64,000 bases of DNA, from positions 62,001 through 126,000 of the forward strand of contig NW_026014861.1 in the NCBI RefSeq assembly GCF_020379485.1, given 5' to 3'. Position numbers and translations under genes: made by a program. This document shows, in pieces, positions 58,501 to 64,000 of the stretch. Positions within the stretch are counted from its first letter, which is position 1; every line of letters starts with the position of its first letter. Under the pieces are notes generated by a model that was given only the letters and a program-made list of their open reading frames with translations, ran no database searches and was not told the DNA's origin. This DNA is from Brassica napus (Eukaryota; Streptophyta; Magnoliopsida; Brassicales; Brassicaceae).

Positions 58501-60044
58501 AGTCATATGAGGAAGCCATGAAGGACAAGGAGTGGAGGGAATCAGTGAGAGCTGAATCCAATGCAATGATCAAGAATGACACTTGGTATGAGAGTGAGTT
58601 ACCTAAAGGAAAGAGAGCAGTGTCTAGTAGATGGATCTTTACAATCAAGTACCAAGCAAATGGACAGATTGATAGAAAGAAGACTCGTTTGGTTGCAAGA
58701 GGATTCACTCAAACATATGGAGAGGATTATATAGACACATTTGCGCCAGTTGCTAAGCTACATACCATCAGGATTGTCCTATCACTTGCGGTGAATCTTG
58801 AGTGGGGCTTGTGGCAAATGGATGTAAAGAATGCATTCCTACAAGGAGAACTAGAAGATGAAGTGTATATGTTACCTCCTCCTGGTCTAGAGCACTTGGT
58901 GAAGAAAGGGAATGTTCTCAGACTAAAGAAAGCTATCTATGGTCTAAAACAATCACCACGGGCATGGTACAACAAGTTGAGCACAACTTTGAATGGAAGA
59001 GGCTTTAGGAAGTCAGAACTTGATCATACTCTCTTTACACTCAACACACCTTCAGGTATTGTCGTTCTACTTGTGTATGTAGATGACATCATTATAACAG
59101 GTAGTGATAAAGAAGAGATACAAGCCACTAAAGACTTTCTTAAATCTGTTTTTGAGATTAAAGACTTGGGAGAGATGAAATACTTCCTTGGGATTGAGAT
59201 ATGTAGATCCAAGGAAGGTTTGTTTCTATCCCAAAGAAAGTATACACTTGATCTGTTGAAAGATGCAGGTAAGCTTGATGGAAAGACAGCCAAGACTCCC
59301 TTGGAAGATGGATACAAGGTTCCACGTGAGGGGGAGATTGAAGACAGTCCACCATTCAAGGATGCAAAGCTTTATAGAAAGCTAGTGGGTAAGCTCATAT
59401 ACCTAACCATCACACGTCCTGATATTTGTTTTGCTGTGAACCAGGTGAGTCAGCATATGCAAGTTCCAAAAGAACATCATTGGGGAATGGTGAACCGGAT
59501 CTTGATGTATCTTAATGGCTCAGCGGATCAAGGAGTGTGGATGGGGTGTAATGGGAGTACAGAAGTTGTAGGCTACTGTGATGCAGATTGGGCAGGAGAT
59601 AGAGCAGATAGAAGGTCCACAACCGGCTACTGCACATTCATTGGAGGGAACTTAGTAACTTGGAAGAGTAAGAAGCAGAAGGTGGTCTCATCCTCAAGTG
59701 CTGAAGCTGAATACCGAGCCATGCTGAAGCTGACTAATGAGCTTGTATGGATCAAAGGGATACTGAAGCACTTGGAAATTATTCAATCCACTCCAATGAC
59801 CATGCATTGTGACAACCAGGCTGCTATACACATTGCCACCAACTCAGTCTTCCATGAGAGAACCAAGCACATTGAAGTAGATTGTCACAAGGTGAGGCAA
59901 ATGATTCTCCTTGGAGTCATCTTACCATGTTATACGAGAAGTGAAGATCAGCTAGCAGATGTGTTCACAAAGGCAGCAAGACAGAAGACAATAGAGTCCA
60001 TTCATAGCCGGCTAGGACTCATTGATCTCACGAGAAGGAGCTAA
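55581..60044 (+). CDS. Copia E gag-pol polyprotein, 1487 aa, intact
   Basis: Single frame from ATG ([15 protein letters not shown]) to TAA 60042-60044. Gag spans about residues 1-380, with zinc knuckle CDHCKRQGHKKNQC at 242-255. Protease has Asp396 in VVDSGASHH. Integrase has His525 in the HHCC region, [10 protein letters not shown], then Asp580, Asp642 and Glu678, exactly D-D-35-E. An acidic linker with DHGGENTPEP precedes [11 protein letters not shown] has [26 protein letters not shown] and YVDD at 1166-1169. RNase H has Asp1334 in CDADWAGD and AEAEYRAM. One usually conserved site differs: SDKGGEY, where the other copies have SDN. Length is typical for plant copia. Gag and enzymes share one frame with no shift, as in most plant copia, so gag excess must come from another mechanism. 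Confidence 0.96.
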   Translation: MESNKAVVPVTLKGGNYLLWSRLVKTAVGSKGLWGHITQSEAPKLITYEGDKEVVECDEEKWEQDDQLVMSILQRSLEVSILEAYSYCETAKDLWDTLKKVYGNISNLSRVFEVKRAINSLTQGDMEFTKHLGRFRALWSELEMLRPGTTNLDELAERREQDKVFGLLLTLNPSYNSLIKHILRSGKLPDLEDVCAQVQKEEGSIGLFGGKGEITLANQAEVPQANRASSNQYDAKKFTGNCDHCKRQGHKKNQCWILHPHLKPAKFSREKDGRANVSYAGSEPGSSSVAGSSGQAGEGGTREPGDSKALVTYTPQPSLQNNRENEYLRRSDIDSLIKMLKENGNTLGTLGYSFGASYEPCSIAREPDHSSIAYKPTSILGQSHIAHNLFKPLVVDSGASHHMISDTSLIRDIEPTNGHVMIANGDKIPIRGIGKLKLFDKDSKAFYMPDFTSNLLSVKKCTTDLNCNVIFSPNDVKFQDIESSQLIGKGVTKGDLYLLEELAPVSDYLCSFTSASMMNKNALWHARLGHPHVRALNLMLPGVVFENKDCEACILGKHCKTVFPISSTVYDKCFDLIHSDVWTAPCLSRDSFKYFVTFIDEKSKYTWITLIQTKDRVLEAFKNFHNYVTNHYNAKIKILRSDKGGEYTGQAFKQHLAQHGILHQTSCPYTPQQNGVAERKNRHLMEVARSMMFQANVPKRFWSDAVATSCYLINRIPTKILHDQSPFEALNKYKPSLEHMRIFGCLCFVLRPKELRNKLEATSTRAMFVGYSTTQKGYKCYDPTTRRVLVSRDVKFIEAKGFYEEKNQDELLELTRESDRAASLRSILEGLGIHTTQDPKERRSTTTTQPTEASNVDHGGENTPEPAEVHVESHDQEGSGDHDQSMMQEDREVPSQDQEEETNATTTEPEPEPAVQPLRRSTRVRKDSSNWVNTRVYYNAQAVEHPSQAVCSFAHYPEEHCAFMVSLDESHVPKSYEEAMKDKEWRESVRAESNAMIKNDTWYESELPKGKRAVSSRWIFTIKYQANGQIDRKKTRLVARGFTQTYGEDYIDTFAPVAKLHTIRIVLSLAVNLEWGLWQMDVKNAFLQGELEDEVYMLPPPGLEHLVKKGNVLRLKKAIYGLKQSPRAWYNKLSTTLNGRGFRKSELDHTLFTLNTPSGIVVLLVYVDDIIITGSDKEEIQATKDFLKSVFEIKDLGEMKYFLGIEICRSKEGLFLSQRKYTLDLLKDAGKLDGKTAKTPLEDGYKVPREGEIEDSPPFKDAKLYRKLVGKLIYLTITRPDICFAVNQVSQHMQVPKEHHWGMVNRILMYLNGSADQGVWMGCNGSTEVVGYCDADWAGDRADRRSTTGYCTFIGGNLVTWKSKKQKVVSSSSAEAEYRAMLKLTNELVWIKGILKHLEIIQSTPMTMHCDNQAAIHIATNSVFHERTKHIEVDCHKVRQMILLGVILPCYTRSEDQLADVFTKAARQKTIESIHSRLGLIDLTRRS

Positions 60045-60053
60045 GCCCCTTGG

Positions 60054-60184
60054 CTATGAGGTCTTTACTCTTTTTCCCTTACCAAAGTTTTGTCCCAATG
60101 GGTTTTCTTTGGTGAGGTTTTTAATGAGGAAGATCTCATGGCTATCCAAGCTTAGACTTTCACAAAGCTAAGCTTGAGGGGGAG
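60054..60184 (+). other. Copia E 3' noncoding structured block and PPT
   Basis: P1 60054-60065 with 60130-60141 (CTATGAGGTCTT/AAGATCTCATGG, wobbles only). P2 60077-60087 with 60107-60117 (CCTTACCAAAG/CTTTGGTGAGG, one U.G). P3 60148-60155 with 60168-60175. PPT GAGGGGGAG at 60176-60184. Confidence 0.76.
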
Positions 60185-60805
60185 TGTTGAGATGAGATCA
60201 CTTTGAGATGAGATCATGAGATGAAGTGTTGAGTAATGTATGTGAGGAGAGAGTATGAAGTGGTGAAGCATTAGGAAGAAAGGGATTGAGGAGGCTTAGT
60301 CCGTACAATCCGTACAGGCCGTACATGAGGAGTGGCCGTACAAGTCTTGGGTAATACTCTTCACTATTCAGGATGGTTACTTGTGAAAAGGGTGATGGTA
60401 ACTATGGAGAGTTACCAGCACTTGATCAGACCGTTGAGAGAAGGATAAGACCGCGGCTTGACAGGCTGTATGCAGCTGGAAAGGGAAAGCAACCTTATCC
60501 ATTCATCCCACACATGTGGAGTCTCCCATTGGCTTAGTTTGAAACCGGCGCCTAGCTCTTCCTTGACTTCACATGCTTTGCTTACTTTACCTTTAGGAAA
60601 ACCCTTGTATCTTCTCCTATATATTTGTAAACTCTTCATTAATGATAATCAGACAGTTCTTGACACTAAAACAATCTCTTAGACTCAAAGGCTCTCAATC
60701 ATGATCATACACTAAACTCTTAGCTAAACTCGTCCTAAATAACCTCTAGACTCTTTCTAATCTCTTTCTTTCCTTATATCAAACTCAGATTCTCTAAAAC
60801 TTATA
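60185..60805 (+). repeat. Copia E 3' LTR (621 bp)
   Basis: Offset 5,320 bp from the 5' LTR, with one visible difference (C at 60269). It ends TTATA followed by aattg. Confidence 0.95.
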
Positions 60806-60810
60806 AATTG

Positions 60811-63800
60811 TATTTGCTCAAAGATCTTGCTCCTGTTTCTAGTTATAGCTGCTCGTTTACTTCTGTTTCTGGTTCTAGTTTAAGTAAAAATGCATTGTGG
60901 CATGCTAGATTAGGACACCCTCATAATAAGGCTTTAAAACTGATGTTGCCAGGTGTTTCCTTTGAGAATAATGAGTGTGAAGCTTGCATCTTAGGCAAGC
61001 ATTGTAGAACTGTCTTTACCAAGTCTACTACTGTTTATGAAAAATGTTTTGATCTTATTCATTCTGATGTTTGGACTGCACCTTGCCTTTCTAGAGACAA
61101 TCATAAGTACTATGTAACTTTCATTGATGAAAAATCCAAATACACCTGGTTAACTTTAATTCCAACCAAAGATAGGGTACTTGATGCATTTAAAAACTTT
61201 CAAGCCTATGTGACTAACCATTACAATGCCAAGATAAAAATTTTTAGGTCAGATAATGGAGGAGAGTACACAGGACAAGCATTCAAGCTACATCTATCTC
61301 AACATGGAATACTTCATCAGACAAGCTGTCCCTATACACCACAACAGAATGGTGTGGCTGAAAGGAAGAACAGGCACTTGATGGAAGTAGCCAGGTCCAT
61401 GATGTTTCAATCCAATGTGCCTAAGAAGTTTTGGAGTGATGCAGTTGCTACGGCTTGTTATCTCATCAACATGACACCAACTCTGATCCTTCAAGGACAA
61501 TCACCATTTGAGGTATTGAATCAGTACAAACCTTCACTCGAGCATATGAAGATCTTTGGATGTTTGTGTTTTGTGATGGTGCCTGGAGAGATAAGAAACA
61601 AGCTAGAAGCTAAGAGTTCAAAGGCAATGTTCATTGGATACTCATCAAGTCAGAAAGGATACAAGTGCTATGATCCTAACACAAGGAGAGTGTTAGTATC
61701 TAGAGAAGTAAAGTTTGTTGAAGAAAAAGGATATTATGAAGAGCAGATTCAAGAAGATTTGAAGGATCTTACATCTGATAGAGCTGAAACCTTGAGGTTG
61801 ATCCTAGAAGGGCTTGGAATCAACATGAACCAAGGACATCAGGGGGGGAGAAGCACAACTCCAGCACCGGATCATCAGACTTCCAACCTTGAGCATGAAG
61901 GGGGGAATGAAACAAGAACTCCAAACCTTGAGCGTGAAGAAACAAGTAGAGAAGAGAGTTCTGGCTCTCATGATCAAGGTGTGGAATCAGATGATCAACA
62001 AGAAGAAGCTAATGATCAGCTAAGGGAAGAGGGAGCTGAAGCAAGTCAGCTAGGAGAAGAAAGATCCGAAATGTTGTCACAAGAAGAAGAACAAGAGATG
62101 GCACAAGAAGGGCCAATGTTAAGAAGAAGTACAAGGCTGAGAAAGGACCCTTCCAGTTGGGTAAACACGAGAGTGTACGACAATGCCCAAGCTGTGGAGC
62201 ATCCTACTCATGCCGTGTGTTCTTTCAGTCAATATCCAGAAGCACATTGTGCATTTATGGTAAACTTGAATGAGAATCACATTCCAAGAAGCTATGAAGA
62301 GGCAATGGAGGATATGGAGTGGAAGGAATCAGTAGGAGCTGAGGCAGGAGCTATGATAAAGAATGATACATGGTATGAGAGTGAACTACCAAAAGGGAAG
62401 AAGGCAGTGTCTAGTAGATGGATCTTTACAATCAAGTACAAGGCTGATGGGTCGATTGAGAGGAAGAAAACTAGACTAGTAGCAAGAGGGTTTACTCAGA
62501 CATATGGAGAGGATTACATTGAGACATTTGCACCAGTAGCCAAGCTACACACAATTAGAATTGTTTTAAGCTTGGCTGTGAACCTTGGATGGGGATTGTG
62601 GCAAATGGATGTGAAGAATGCATTTCTACAAGGAGAACTTGAGGATGGAGTCTATATGTATCCTCCACCAGGTCTTGAACATCTAGTGAAGAGAGGGAAT
62701 GTACTGAGGTTAAAGAAGGCTATCTATGGGCTGAAGCAATCACCAAGAGCATGGTACAACAAGCTGAGCACAACTCTGAATGGCCGAGGCTTTAGGAAGT
62801 CAGAATTGAACCATACTCTCTTTACCCTTACTACACCCTCAGGTATGGTTGCTCTCCTTGTGTATGTGGATGATATCATTATCACAGGAAGTGATAAAGA
62901 CGGTATCAAAGCAACCAAGGAGTTTCTAAAGTCTATGTTTGAAATAAAAGACTTGGGAGAAATGAAATACTTTCTTGGAATTGAGATTTGTAGATCCAAG
63001 GAAGGTTTGTTCATGTCCCAAAGGAAGTATACACTTGATCTTTTGAAAGATGCAGGTGCTTATGGAGGCAAGACAGCAAGAATGCCAATGGAGGATGGCT
63101 ACAAAGTACCAAGAGAGGGGGAGATTGAAGACAGCAAGCCATTTCATGATCCTAAACTCTATAGAAAACTTGTTGGAAAATTGATTTATCTAACCATCAC
63201 AAGACCTGATATATGCTTTGCTGTGAATCAGGTGAGTCAACACATGCAGCTTCCCAAGGAACATCATTGGCGTATGGTGGAGAGGTTGCTGATGTATCTA
63301 AATGGCTCGCCGGATCAAGGTGTATGGATGGGGTGCAATGGAAGCACAGAAGTGGTGGGCTATTGTGATGCTGATTGGGCAGGTGATAGAGCTGACAGAA
63401 GATCAACAACCGGCTATTGCACATTCATTGGAGGCAACTTGGTGACTTGGAAGAGTAAGAAACAGAAGGTGGTGTCATGCTCTAGTGCAGAAGCTGAATA
63501 TAGAGCCATGCTGAAGCTTACAAACGAGCTAGTTTGGATCAAGGGCATCTTGAAGCATTTGGAGATAGCACAAGACACTCCAATGACAATGCATTGTGAC
63601 AACCAGGCCGCCATTCACATAGCCTCCAACTCGGTGTTCCATGAGAGAACAAAGCACATTGAGGTTGATTGCCACAAGGTGAGGCAGATGATTGTCCTAG
63701 GAGTCATCTTGCCATGTTATACTAGGAGTGAAGATCAGTTGGCTGATGTATTCACCAAGGCTGCAAGGCAAAAGACAATGGAGTCCATTCATATCAGATT

Positions 63801-63834
63801 GGGCCTCATTGATCTTGGGAAGAGAAGCAGCTGA
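60811..63834 (+). pseudogene. Copia F integrase, RT and RNase H
   Basis: Resumes in frame right after the second aattg (60806-60810); 53317-54864 is exactly 516 codons and this part 1008 codons including the stop. It carries HARLGHPH and [10 protein letters not shown], integrase Asp at 61066-61068 (HSDVWT), [25 protein letters not shown] at 62863-62874, and RNase H CDADWAGD. It ends GLIDLGKRSS at 63832-63834. Before E landed, the only visible lesion of F was the TAG at codon 411. Confidence 0.93.
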
Positions 63835-63844
63835 TCCCCTTAGT

Positions 63845-63974
63845 CATGAGATCTTTACTCTTTTTCCCTCATTAAGGTTTTGTCCCAATGGGTTTTCCTT
63901 AGTGAGGTTTTTAATGAGGAAGATCTCATGGCTGTCCAAGCTTAGTCTTTCACAAAGCTAAGCTTGAGGGGGAG
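63845..63974 (+). other. Copia F 3' noncoding structured block and PPT
   Basis: P1 63845-63855 with 63920-63930 (perfect). P2 63867-63877 with 63897-63907. P3 63938-63945 with 63958-63965, extended by CTTT/AAAG. PPT GAGGGGGAG at 63966-63974, directly before the LTR. Confidence 0.75.
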
Positions 63975-64000
63975 TGTTGAGATGAAGAGTGTCAAGTGAA
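63975..64000 (+). repeat. Copia F 3' LTR, first 26 bp
   Basis: Identical to the first 26 bp of the F 5' LTR at 52467. The window ends here. Confidence 0.92.

Larger units (their letters stand above)
54865..60805 (+). mobile_element. Copia E: complete, intact Ty1/copia retrotransposon
   Basis: E is 5,941 bp long and flanked by aattg (54860-54864 and 60806-60810) inside copia F. LTRs are 621 bp and differ at a single base (54949 T, 60269 C). It has the primer site, a 1487-codon open frame with all catalytic motifs, the structured 3' block and the PPT. It is the last insertion in its nest (gypsy C, D', G, F, E) and the best candidate for an active copy in this window. Confidence 0.96.
52467..64000 (+). 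mobile_element. Copia F: Ty1/copia element, split by copia E, running off the window
   Basis: The 5' LTR starts TGTTGAGATGAAGAGTGTC at 52467, and the same 26 bases start the 3' LTR at 63975, which the window cuts. Copia E sits at 54865-60805 with aattg on both sides. Presumed target site is agtag (52462-52466). Total F length without E would be about 6.2 kb. Gag-pol is open except for one TAG at codon 411. Confidence 0.94.

Noticed and set aside
63728..63961. 77-codon frame overlapping the pol end (also 27807 and 41816)
   Set aside because: A shadow of pol and the structured block in another frame. Its conservation follows from the block.
24000..64000. Host genes, tRNA or rRNA genes among the retroelements
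   Set aside because: All long frames are gag-pol. TGGTATCAGAGC matches are primer sites, not tRNA genes, since no cloverleaf flanks them.

Overview
The window is plant centromeric DNA. Its first 24 kb is a head-to-tail array of a 176-bp satellite carrying one HindIII site per unit. Unit length and sequence match what I remember of CentBr, the centromeric satellite of Brassica and close relatives, so the source is most likely a Brassica-type crucifer centromere. This is recognition from memory, not a database hit. The other 40 kb contains no host gene that I can see. It consists of nested LTR retrotransposons: eight Ty1/copia copies or fragments of related families and one Ty3/gypsy chromovirus. 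Layout: 1-24010 is the satellite array. 24011-33953 is copia A (+), 5'-truncated, with copia B (-) inserted in its 3' LTR. 33954-50880 is gypsy C (+), split in pol by copia D (+, 37105-48978), which is itself split in pol by copia H (-, 41227-47229). 50881-51260 is a reversed D-family LTR piece (D') lying in the 3' LTR of C. Inside D' sits G (-, from 51261). Inside G sits F (+, from 52467, running past the window end). Inside F sits E (+, 54865-60805). Insertions B, D, H and E are proven by 5-bp target duplications (ctagg, aatct, tgaac, aattg). Only E (1487 aa) and B (1412 aa) have uninterrupted gag-pol frames. LTR pairs differ by 0/472 (B), 1/621 (E), 1/582 (D) and 2/576 (H) bases by eye, so this is a very recent copia burst in the centromere. 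In the copia polyprotein, gag packages the RNA, protease (DSGA) cleaves the polyprotein, integrase (HHCC, D-D-35-E) inserts the cDNA, and RT (YVDD) with RNase H makes it from a Met-tRNA-like primer site next to the 5' LTR. Most notable signals: (1) a roughly 130-nt block between the pol stop and the polypurine tract, present in all seven copia copies that retain this region, which can fold into two nested stems plus a stem touching the PPT, with compensatory changes between families; (2) clusters of GTAC cores, some matching TNCGTACAA, in the U3 of every copia family except B; (3) copia B, with identical LTRs but a strongly divergent gag lacking the CCHC knuckle; (4) LTR termini of TG...TA instead of TG...CA; (5) a nearly identical satellite array whose variation is concentrated at one dinucleotide, partly in 352-bp periodic patterns, ending in an indel-rich edge that may be poor consensus.
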